From assembly GCA_027008885.1 (NCBI GenBank), contig JALVDQ010000036.1:1-5153 (forward strand): 5,153 nt of DNA, written 5' to 3'. This DNA is from Thiotrichaceae bacterium (lineage in GTDB: Bacteria > Pseudomonadota > Gammaproteobacteria > Thiotrichales > Thiotrichaceae). Below the pieces are notes generated by a model. That model was given only the letters and a program-made list of their open reading frames with translations, had not been told where the DNA came from and did not search any database. Positions 1-5,153 of the stretch are shown piece after piece. The position numbers were made by a program, and so were the translations under genes. How positions within the stretch are numbered: position 1 is the first letter of the stretch; each line of letters begins with the position of its first letter.

Positions 1-162
1 TGAAACGAAAATTTCAGAATTGTTATAAGGTGAGTTTATCAAGAGAGGCGAATAGCCACTCTATTTAACGAACTTGATAAGCTCAGATTATGATGATTGT
101 GGGATTTGCAGTCAATTTCTAGTTCTCGGACAGGCTCCTAGATTACCCGCAAATTTATAAAC
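1..162. other. Non-coding leader upstream of the kinase, with two hairpins
   Basis: No convincing coding sequence is visible here. Two inverted repeats stand out. Positions 32-43 (GAGTTTATCAAG) pair with 73-84 (CTTGATAAGCTC) as a 12-bp stem with one G-U wobble; an AGAG/CTCT pairing (44-47 with 59-62) and a GGC/GCC pairing lie inside its loop. A second small hairpin pairs TCTAG (118-122) with CTAGA (138-142). Neither is followed by a T-run, so they do not look like intrinsic terminators. They could be a structured 5' leader, a small RNA or the tail of an upstream transcript. I found no persuasive sigma-70 promoter. I do not recognise an Rfam family. Confidence 0.4.
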
Positions 163-169
163 ATGATTC

Positions 170-173
170 AGGA
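170..173 (+). promoter_or_regulatory. Ribosome binding site that decides the kinase start
   Basis: AGGA at 170-173 lies 7 nt before the ATG at 181, which is normal Shine-Dalgarno spacing. The in-frame ATG six codons earlier, at 163, has only AT-rich sequence without a purine-rich match upstream. This favours 181 as the translation start. Confidence 0.6.
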
Positions 174-180
174 AAAAATA

Positions 181-1176
181 ATGACATACCATGTATACGG
201 CATCGGCAATGCACTTGTTGATATGGAATTTGAGACTAATGAACTTTTCTTAAAACAAAAGGGCATTGAAAAAGGCTTGATGACACTGATCGAAAAAGAT
301 CAGCAGGAAGCACTACTGGAAAGTCTGGAAAAAGAATTTGGCATAAAAAAACGTGCCAGTGGTGGTTCTGCCGCAAACAGTATCGTCGCAATCAGCCAAT
401 TTGGTGGAAAAACCTTTTATGCCTGCAAAGTCGCTGATGATGAAGCAGGTGAATTTTATATGAAGGATCTGGAAAAAGCCGGAGTAGAAACAAAACTGGC
501 AGACATAAAAGAAGAAGGCGTTACGGGCAAATGCGTGGTGATGGTCACAGAAGACGCTGAACGTACCATGAGTACCTATCTTGGCATAACCAGTGATTTT
601 TCAATTAAGGATTTACACCTGGAAGAATTAAAAAAATCAGAATATCTATACATAGAAGGCTATCTGGTTACCTCCGATGTTTCACGAAATGCAGCCGTAC
701 ATGCGCGCAAAATTGCCGAGGAAAACCAGGTTAAAACAGCATTTACATTTTCCGATCCTGCCATGGTCACCTATTTCAAGGACGGTGTTACTGAAATTAT
801 TGGTGATGGTGTTGATATTCTGTTTTGCAACGAAGAAGAAGCACAGACCTATACCGCAAAGGAAACACTTGACGAGGCGATAACAGAGCTGCAAAAAATT
901 GCCAAAAAAGTGGTTGTAACCCTGGGAAGCAAGGGTGCATTAATCGCTACCGAAGGCAAACGGGTAAATATCGAGGCAAGCCCTGTAAAGGCAGTAGATA
1001 CAAACGGTGCAGGTGATATGTTTGCGGGTGCTTTTATGTACGCTTTAACCCAGGGCATGAGCGACCGCGACGCAGGAATGCTTGCCAGCGAATCCGCGGC
1101 ACGCCTTGTTGCAACTTTTGGCGCACGTCTCGAAAAAGATGTGCACCAGGCTATTCTAGATAAATACCTTAATTAG
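181..1176 (+). CDS. PfkB-family kinase, probably adenosine kinase
   Basis: This encodes a 331-residue cytosolic kinase of the PfkB (ribokinase-like) superfamily, most likely phosphorylating adenosine to AMP with ATP in purine salvage. The product begins MTYHVYGIGNALVDMEFE, where GxGNALVD is the usual first strand and substrate-binding aspartate. The glycine-rich substrate loop GGSAANS is at residues 61-67, and the second PfkB signature DTNGAGDMFAGAF begins at residue 273. Asp279 of GAGD is the expected catalytic base and the adjacent glycines form the anion hole. The length fits the family. There is no signal peptide or membrane segment. The start at 181 is chosen for its Shine-Dalgarno; an upstream ATG at 163 would add six residues. 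Substrate is inferred from overall resemblance to bacterial adenosine-kinase-type PfkB proteins; a sugar or other nucleoside kinase remains possible. A REP-like pair starts 4 nt after its stop codon. Confidence 0.85.
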   Translation: MTYHVYGIGNALVDMEFETNELFLKQKGIEKGLMTLIEKDQQEALLESLEKEFGIKKRASGGSAANSIVAISQFGGKTFYACKVADDEAGEFYMKDLEKAGVETKLADIKEEGVTGKCVVMVTEDAERTMSTYLGITSDFSIKDLHLEELKKSEYLYIEGYLVTSDVSRNAAVHARKIAEENQVKTAFTFSDPAMVTYFKDGVTEIIGDGVDILFCNEEEAQTYTAKETLDEAITELQKIAKKVVVTLGSKGALIATEGKRVNIEASPVKAVDTNGAGDMFAGAFMYALTQGMSDRDAGMLASESAARLVATFGARLEKDVHQAILDKYLN

Positions 1177-1251
1177 CAAGGTAGTCCGTATGAAGCTTCG
1201 CAGAATACGGGGAACAAGGGTTGATCGCATACCCTGATATCAACAGGAGCT

Positions 1252-1268
1252 AACCGTTCGGTTTTTCT
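1252..1268 (+). terminator. Weak intrinsic terminator-like hairpin after the kinase
   Basis: AACCG (1252-1256) pairs with CGGTT (1259-1263) across a 2-nt loop (or AACC/GGTT across 4 nt), and the T-stretch runs on to 1266. The stem is short, so termination efficiency is uncertain. It lies inside the REP-like doublet, whose arms could themselves stall polymerase or protect the 3' end of the kinase mRNA. Confidence 0.35.
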
Positions 1269-1295
1269 ATTAAACAATAATGTGCCTGCTCATCT

Positions 1296-1316
1296 GGAAT
1301 ATGTTGCACATATTCC
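1296..1316. repeat. Perfect 9-bp hairpin overlapping the right REP-like arm
   Basis: GGAATATGT at 1296-1304 is perfectly complementary to ACATATTCC at 1308-1316, with a 3-nt TGC loop. Its 3' half overlaps the outer bases of the right REP-like arm (from 1313). This local hairpin and the long arm-to-arm pairing would therefore compete in RNA or single-stranded DNA. Confidence 0.6.
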
Positions 1317-1380
1317 CCGTATTCCGCAGGCTTCATACGGGCTACGCAAAAAATATATCAAAAACAGGGGGGATGGGTGG

Positions 1381-1440
<60 letters not shown>

Positions 1441-1480
1441 ACCTGTCTGAAAAAATAAATACAATTAAAAATGTATGCTT

Positions 1481-1494
1481 TTGACCCATATCAA
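1481..1494 (+). promoter_or_regulatory. FNR/ANR-like operator
   Basis: TTGAC-CCAT-ATCAA matches the FNR consensus TTGAT-N4-ATCAA at 9 of 10 defined bases. Its centre (1487/1488) would sit at -41.5 if transcription starts at 1529, the hallmark of a class II FNR-activated promoter. Anaerobic control fits a multiheme cytochrome gene. CRP or another family member could use a related site, but the TTGA/TCAA half-sites favour FNR-type. This is a sequence match only. Confidence 0.55.
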
Positions 1495-1517
1495 CTTTCC
1501 AGATTATCACAGATAAA

Positions 1518-1529
1518 TAGTATGGTTTT
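1518..1529 (+). promoter_or_regulatory. Candidate -10 element and start site for the cytochrome gene
   Basis: TAGTAT at 1518-1523 matches the sigma-70 -10 consensus at 4 of 6 positions. With a start near 1529 it gives a 5-nt discriminator and puts the FNR-like box at -41.5. The -35 region at 17-bp spacing (1495-1500, CTTTCC) has no consensus match, which is what an activator-dependent class II promoter would show. The resulting 5' leader would be about 96 nt. Confidence 0.35.
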
Positions 1530-1540
1530 TTAGTCTACCC

Positions 1541-1575
1541 TCACTTATGTAAGTAGTGAAGTGAAATACTTATGT
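1541..1575. repeat. ACTTATGT direct and inverted repeats in the cytochrome leader
   Basis: ACTTATGT occurs at 1543-1550 and again at 1568-1575, 25 bp apart. Overlapping inverted repeats share the same bases: ACTTA-TG-TAAGT (1543-1554), TCACT/AGTGA (1541-1545 with 1555-1559) and TAAGTA/TACTTA (1550-1555 with 1567-1572). They lie between the predicted transcription start and the ribosome binding site, so they could be an operator or an mRNA structure. I do not recognise a known regulator motif. Confidence 0.4.
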
Positions 1576-1612
1576 GTACTTTAAAAAGATAAAAAATAGG
1601 CATAAGCATAAT

Positions 1613-1618
1613 AAGGAG
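1613..1618 (+). promoter_or_regulatory. Strong ribosome binding site of the cytochrome gene
   Basis: AAGGAG at 1613-1618 is 6 nt before the ATG at 1625. This fixes the start there, directly ahead of a canonical signal peptide, rather than at the in-frame GTG at 1574. Confidence 0.85.
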
Positions 1619-1624
1619 ATAGAT

Positions 1625-4030
1625 ATGAAGAAACTGCATTCCCTGTTTAAACTGGGATTATTAATATTATTAGGTTATTTGGGGGTGATCAGCACCCAAA
1701 CCGCATTGGCTGAGGCGGGTTGTTTAAGCTGTCATGCCGGAATCGAAAAAATTCGTGACGATGCCAGCCCGATGATGACCATGATAAAGGCTTTGGGTAG
1801 CGGGCACGGCGATTCAGAGGGTTGCATCGTGTGTCACGGCGGTAATCCATCCACAGATGACAAGGAGAAGGCGCATAGCGGCTCGCCTGGTTCACTGGTT
1901 GAAGCTAAAGGACCGCAGACGTTTTATCCTGATCCTGGCGCAATGGATATTAACAAGTTTACCTGTGGACAGGCAGCCTGCCATCAGGGTTATCCAGAGC
2001 GTTTGGAAAAAGCACTGATGAATACTGAAGCGGGTAAAATTCAGGGTAATTTGCATACCTGGGGCATCAAGGAAGTTCAAAATCATAAAGTGCCCTGGGG
2101 TAACTATGATGTAAAAGATACAGATGGTGCAGTGCCAACCGTTGGGACGGATGAATACAAGGAATATATGAAAGTAATGATGGCTGCGCATAAGGATCAG
2201 TTTCCAACCGAGTTGAAGCAGATTCCCCAGCCAAGCGTTGAAGAGATTGAGAAAGATCCAAAACTGGCAGGTTTTACTTATCAGCGCCAGCAATGCCAGC
2301 GTTGTCATGTCACCGTCAAGGGACGTGAAAAACGCGGTGATTATCGTGGACAAGGCTGTTCTTCCTGTCATATTCCTTATGGTAACGAAGGTCTGTATGA
2401 AGGTAATGACCCAACCATTGATAAAAAGCAGAAAGGTCACATGCTGACTCATCAAATGCAGGCAACTCGTAAATCAGTGGTTAAAACGGCTCATGCCGAA
2501 TATTCTGGTATTCCGGTAGAAACCTGTAATTCCTGTCATAACCGTGGCAAGCGCATCGGTGTAACCTACCAGGGTCTTATGGAGTTTCCTTATGGCTCAC
2601 CATGGAATGAAAAAGGCATGAAGCAGCCCAAGCTGCATACCAAAAAATACCTCTTTATTTCTGATGACCTGCATCACCAATATAACCAGAGTCGCCCGGG
2701 CAACCCCAAAGGTGGCATGTTGTGTCAGGATTGTCATACCAGTATTGATATGCACGGTGATGGAAACTTGCCTGGAACAACGCTGGCTCAGGTCGAAATT
2801 GAATGTCAGGATTGTCATGGCACGCCAGAGAAGTACCCCTGGGAGTTGCCACTCGGATATGGTGAAGAATTTAAGCAGGAACTCACCGGCAAGGAACGTG
2901 GTTTGGCTGACAAGTTGCTGACCATAACCCAGGCTTTCGCAACCACCTATGAGAAGAAGGACGGTTATCTTAAAACTACCCGTGGTAATCCATTTGGTAA
3001 TGTGGTTAAAGATGGCGACAAGGTAATTCTGCATTCTGCCACAGGCAATGATTTTGAAGTTCCCATCTTGAAGCAGATTAAGGAAAGCAATTCATGGAAA
3101 TCTCAGGATGCACTGGTTGCCATGAGTAGCGTTAAAAAGCACAATGATTCGCTGGAGTGCTATACCTGTCACGCTTCCTGGGTTCCACAGTGTTATGGTT
3201 GTCATGTGCAGGTTAATTATGGCAAGGACAAGAAAGGCAAGCCTTACCATGATACCGACTGGATCGCTTCAGGTAGCAAGCGTAACGCGGATGGCTCAAC
3301 CGCAGAATCACCTCTGGGCACCAAAGGTATTCAAAGCCCCGGTAAAGTGTTTGAAACACGTTCTTACCTGCGTTGGGAAGACCCCGTTCTGGGCATCAAT
3401 GGTGAAGGTCGGGTTACTCCATTAATGCCTGGCTGTCAGGTGGTTTATACCGTTATTGATCGTGAAGGTAAGGCAATTGCGCTGAATCAGGTTGCAAAAT
3501 CTACGGATGAGCAGCAGGAGCTGGGTCAAAGCAGAACTCCATTGGGTCTGGATATGGCGCCTGTGCAGCCACATTCTGTGCAACGCAAGGCACGTTCCTG
3601 TGAATCCTGTCACGATAATCCAAAAGCTATGGGTTATGGTATCGCCGGTGGTGTTTTCCAGACACGTTATGTTGAAGACATCGTTGAAGACCTGATTGAT
3701 CAGAAAACCGGCAAACCCATACCAAAACCAGGCAACTACAAGATTCAGGTGCCTAAAATAGCGGATATGGATTTTGACTGGTCTACCATTGTAAAAGATG
3801 ATCAGCAGGTTCAAACCGTGGGTACACACTGGCCATTATCACGTTCTTTACCCAAGGAAATGCGGGATGGTATGGAACGTACAGGCTTGTGCATGGGTTG
3901 TCATCGTGAGATGTCAAATGAAGAGTTGTGGAAGAAAGTATCCACTCCTGGCACTTTGAATGACCAACAACACATTGAAATGTTGAACAGATTATTCAAA
4001 GCCTATGCCAAATCAAAAGATAAACAGTAA
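1625..4030 (+). CDS. Exported dodecaheme cytochrome c, family not identified
   Basis: This encodes an 801-residue exported c-type cytochrome. A Sec signal (residues 1-29: KK, hydrophobic stretch, cleavage after ALA) leads into twelve heme-attachment motifs, starting at Cys33, 67, 114, 224, 245, 301, 367, 394, 512, 523, 659 and 756. Eleven are CXXCH; the third, CGQAACH at 114-120, is CX4CH. Hemes cluster as 33-120, 224-305, 367-398 and 512-527, with two lone C-terminal motifs; heme-poor stretches at 121-223, 399-511, 528-658 and 664-755 could form substrate or partner domains. Cys604 is the only cysteine outside a heme motif. No C-terminal membrane helix, lipobox or porin partner is seen, so a soluble periplasmic or extracellular redox protein is likely. 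The N-terminal layout (GCIVCHGG, FYPDPG, TCG..CH, NTEAGKIQG) recalls large multiheme cytochromes of anaerobic respirers, from memory only. I see no diagnostic CX15CH of MccA/SirA. The electron donor and acceptor are unknown. A strong Shine-Dalgarno and FNR-like box lie upstream, an intrinsic terminator downstream. Confidence 0.93.
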   Translation: MKKLHSLFKLGLLILLGYLGVISTQTALAEAGCLSCHAGIEKIRDDASPMMTMIKALGSGHGDSEGCIVCHGGNPSTDDKEKAHSGSPGSLVEAKGPQTFYPDPGAMDINKFTCGQAACHQGYPERLEKALMNTEAGKIQGNLHTWGIKEVQNHKVPWGNYDVKDTDGAVPTVGTDEYKEYMKVMMAAHKDQFPTELKQIPQPSVEEIEKDPKLAGFTYQRQQCQRCHVTVKGREKRGDYRGQGCSSCHIPYGNEGLYEGNDPTIDKKQKGHMLTHQMQATRKSVVKTAHAEYSGIPVETCNSCHNRGKRIGVTYQGLMEFPYGSPWNEKGMKQPKLHTKKYLFISDDLHHQYNQSRPGNPKGGMLCQDCHTSIDMHGDGNLPGTTLAQVEIECQDCHGTPEKYPWELPLGYGEEFKQELTGKERGLADKLLTITQAFATTYEKKDGYLKTTRGNPFGNVVKDGDKVILHSATGNDFEVPILKQIKESNSWKSQDALVAMSSVKKHNDSLECYTCHASWVPQCYGCHVQVNYGKDKKGKPYHDTDWIASGSKRNADGSTAESPLGTKGIQSPGKVFETRSYLRWEDPVLGINGEGRVTPLMPGCQVVYTVIDREGKAIALNQVAKSTDEQQELGQSRTPLGLDMAPVQPHSVQRKARSCESCHDNPKAMGYGIAGGVFQTRYVEDIVEDLIDQKTGKPIPKPGNYKIQVPKIADMDFDWSTIVKDDQQVQTVGTHWPLSRSLPKEMRDGMERTGLCMGCHREMSNEELWKKVSTPGTLNDQQHIEMLNRLFKAYAKSKDKQ

Positions 4031-4069
4031 TGATATATTACAATTTGATTTGATATAACATGTGTCAAT

Positions 4070-4106
4070 AAAAACCGCCACAGGTTTATTCGGTGGCGGT
4101 TTTTTT
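4070..4106 (+). terminator. Strong intrinsic terminator after the cytochrome gene
   Basis: AAAAACCGCCAC at 4070-4081 pairs perfectly with GTGGCGGTTTTT at 4093-4104 (12 bp, GC-rich upper part) around an 11-nt loop. A run of seven T covers 4100-4106. It begins 40 nt after the cytochrome stop codon and ends only 25 nt before the next start codon. The A-run on its 5' side could also give some function in the opposite direction. Confidence 0.92.
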
Positions 4107-4131
4107 ATGAGATCAAAACCAGGAAAGTAAT

Positions 4132-4977
4132 ATGAAAAATAACAAACTTAGTCGATCAAAAAACAGTCAAACAAAAAACGGCTTATTTATTGCTGGTGCT
4201 TTACTCGGTTTGCTGAATTACACGATGCTTTCAGCAAATGAAATAAACACAAAAGAAACAGCAACAAAAGGTTCATCCACTTCGTTGACAAATTTGTCAT
4301 CCCGCTATCGACAGCGTGATGTTTTGCGGCATATTGACCCTCTGGATGCGGGTCGTGCAATGGCGAGTCACCGCGGCAAGAATCCACACAGAAACCTGAG
4401 CGCAGATCAGGAAATCAAGGTGGCATTGCAGCACTATCAGGAAGGTCGCAAACCGGAAGCAATGGCAACACTAGGGCAGGCAATTGCTCATTATCCAAAA
4501 GCCGCCAAACTTTATGATGTGCGAGCCACGCTGGAATTACAAAGCGGTGAAACCAGCGATGCACTGGCAGATATTGAGAAAGCCGTTGAGCTGGCAAGCG
4601 ACAATCCAGTTTATCGCGTGAACCGTTCGCAAATCTATTTAAAATTTCATCGTGAAAAGGAAGCACTGGCAGACTTGAACAAGGCGGTTGAACTAAATCC
4701 AGACTTGATTCCGGCACGTTTTAACCGGGGTTCCTTGCTGGCTTATCAGGGCAAGAACAAAGCGGCACTGGCTGACTTTGATCACTGCATTGCATTAAAC
4801 CCGCATTTGCCTGCGCCCTACTTTAACCGGGCAGCAGTTTATAAGGCACTGGGTAAAAAAGAACTTGCGCTTAAAGACCTGCAAAACTTTATTAAAATCG
4901 CACAGAACAACTCCTGGAAAAAGTCGGCGCAGGATTTATTAAAAGCATGGAATGAAGAAAAGGAAGTGGCAAAATGA
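4132..4977 (+). CDS. Exported TPR-repeat protein
   Basis: This encodes a 281-residue tetratricopeptide-repeat protein, probably periplasmic. Residues 1-35 form a signal peptide with a long basic n-region (about 16 residues), a hydrophobic core GLFIAGALLGLLNY and likely cleavage after LSA. If cleavage fails, the core would act as a membrane anchor. Residues 36-90 are a polar Thr/Ser/Lys-rich linker containing RHIDPLDAGRAMASHRG. About five 34-residue TPRs follow at roughly 92-124, 125-158, 159-192, 193-226 and 227-259, recognisable by ALADxxKAVELNPD and FNRGxxxxxxGKxxxAL patterns. TPRs form a right-handed superhelix that binds partner proteins; no catalytic motif is seen. AGGA at 4121-4124 is spaced 7 nt from the ATG. 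The gene lies 101 bp after the cytochrome but beyond a strong terminator, and its stop overlaps the next start. A role in assembling or scaffolding the cytochrome or the downstream protein is inference from position only. Confidence 0.85.
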   Translation: MKNNKLSRSKNSQTKNGLFIAGALLGLLNYTMLSANEINTKETATKGSSTSLTNLSSRYRQRDVLRHIDPLDAGRAMASHRGKNPHRNLSADQEIKVALQHYQEGRKPEAMATLGQAIAHYPKAAKLYDVRATLELQSGETSDALADIEKAVELASDNPVYRVNRSQIYLKFHREKEALADLNKAVELNPDLIPARFNRGSLLAYQGKNKAALADFDHCIALNPHLPAPYFNRAAVYKALGKKELALKDLQNFIKIAQNNSWKKSAQDLLKAWNEEKEVAK

Positions 4978-5153
4978 ATTTAATAAAAAAGACTCTGTTT
5001 AAGAGCTTAATTTTCGGTATTGCCTGCTCTTTTGCACTGTTTGATTCACTCCATGCTGATAGCATGAGCAAACAGGGCGCACAAGCAGTGGCGCTAGCGG
5101 CAGAAAATAAAGCAACAAATCAAAACCGGGAGCAGTTTGCATCCTTACTGCAT
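4974..5153 (+). CDS. Exported protein of unknown function, N-terminus only
   Basis: Only the first 60 codons are present; the frame is open to the end of the window. The ATG overlaps the TPR gene's stop as ATGA (4974-4977), implying translational coupling, and AGGAAG at 4961-4966 gives 7-nt spacing. The product starts MNLIKKTLFKSLIFGIAC and has a typical Sec signal: lysines, a hydrophobic core (about residues 10-24) and probable cleavage after SLHA at residue 28. The mature start, DSMSKQGAQAVALAAENKA, is Ala/Gln/Asn-rich and probably helical. I do not recognise the family and no heme motif appears in the visible part. Being coupled to the TPR gene and exported, it may be a partner of the TPR protein. 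Confidence 0.8.
   Translation, partial: MNLIKKTLFKSLIFGIACSFALFDSLHADSMSKQGAQAVALAAENKATNQNREQFASLLH

Larger units (their letters stand above)
1181..1345. repeat. REP-like doublet (REPIN/BIME- or MITE-like element)
   Basis: Two arms face each other: 1181-1214 and, inverted, 1313-1345. The reverse complement of the right arm reads GTAGCCCGTATGAAGC followed by CTGCGGAATACGGGGAA; the left arm matches it except for a few substitutions and one indel. Each arm is also a hairpin on its own, CCGTAT (1186-1191) with ATACGG (1205-1210) and CCCGTAT (1316-1322) with ATACGGG (1335-1341). The 98-bp core has a 9-bp perfect hairpin (1296-1304 with 1308-1316) and GTTGAT/ATCAAC (1220-1225 with 1239-1244). The arm resembles a GTAGCCCGgATGaAGC-type intergenic repeat that I remember as common in proteobacterial genomes. 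The element is flanked by GCAA on both sides (1176-1179 and 1346-1349). No RAYT transposase gene is in the window, so mobility would be in trans. Confidence 0.75.

Noticed and set aside
163..180. Kinase start at the ATG at 163
   Set aside because: There is no purine-rich site upstream, whereas AGGA precedes the ATG at 181, and the family N-terminus begins just after it.
1574..1624. Upstream in-frame GTG that would extend the cytochrome by 17 residues
   Set aside because: It lacks a Shine-Dalgarno, overlaps the ACTTATGT repeats, and would put a long basic extension before a complete signal peptide; the ATG at 1625 has AAGGAG at ideal spacing.
1892..2455. 187-codon minus-strand open frame inside the cytochrome gene
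   Set aside because: It is antisense to a clearly coding frame with regular heme motifs; its product has no recognisable domain and is likely a shadow of codon bias.
2597..3034. 145-codon minus-strand open frame inside the cytochrome gene
   Set aside because: Same reasoning: antisense shadow with no domain and no credible start context.
1625..4030. Sulfite reductase MccA/SirA or nitrite reductase NrfA
   Set aside because: No CX15CH-type motif or CXXCK motif is present, and the heme number and spacing differ.
4045..4068. Second FNR-like site upstream of the TPR gene
   Set aside because: TTGAT is present, but the second half-site at N4 spacing does not match; TTGA and TCAA (4050-4053 and 4065-4068) are too far apart.
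5025..5036. Lipoprotein lipobox GIAC in the last protein
   Set aside because: The -3 residue is Gly rather than Leu or similar, and the hydrophobic core continues past the cysteine to a better type I cleavage site after SLHA.

Overview
The window looks like chromosomal DNA of a Gram-negative, AT-leaning proteobacterium, probably a gammaproteobacterium. Reasons: a PfkB-type adenosine-kinase-like gene of a form I associate with that class, exported proteins with Sec signals, an exported multiheme c-type cytochrome, an FNR-like box and a REP-like repeat pair. No rRNA, tRNA, CRISPR array or transposase gene is visible, so finer placement is not possible.

Layout: (1) Positions 1-180 form a non-coding, hairpin-rich leader before the first gene. 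(2) Positions 181-1176 encode a PfkB-family sugar/nucleoside kinase, probably adenosine kinase. (3) Positions 1177-1624 are a 448-bp intergenic region. It holds a facing pair of REP-like arms (1181-1345), a weak terminator-like hairpin inside that pair, a G-rich patch, an 8.6-copy 7-bp tandem repeat (1381-1440), an FNR/ANR-like box (1481-1494) with a suitably placed weak -10 hexamer, and a leader with ACTTATGT repeats. (4) Positions 1625-4030 encode an 801-residue exported cytochrome c with 12 heme-attachment motifs, eleven CXXCH and one CX4CH. A strong intrinsic terminator (4070-4106) follows. (5) Positions 4132-4977 encode an exported TPR protein. It overlaps by ATGA the start of a further exported protein (4974 onward) that runs off the window.

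Working model (inference): the dodecaheme cytochrome is made under low oxygen from a class II FNR-type promoter and acts in the periplasm or outside the cell in electron transfer or in reduction of an unidentified substrate. The TPR protein and the following exported protein are translationally coupled and share the compartment, so they may help its assembly or function. However, a strong terminator separates them from the cytochrome, so co-transcription would need read-through or a separate promoter. The kinase looks like an unrelated housekeeping neighbour. The most interesting items are the cytochrome, which I cannot assign to a named family, and its upstream region.
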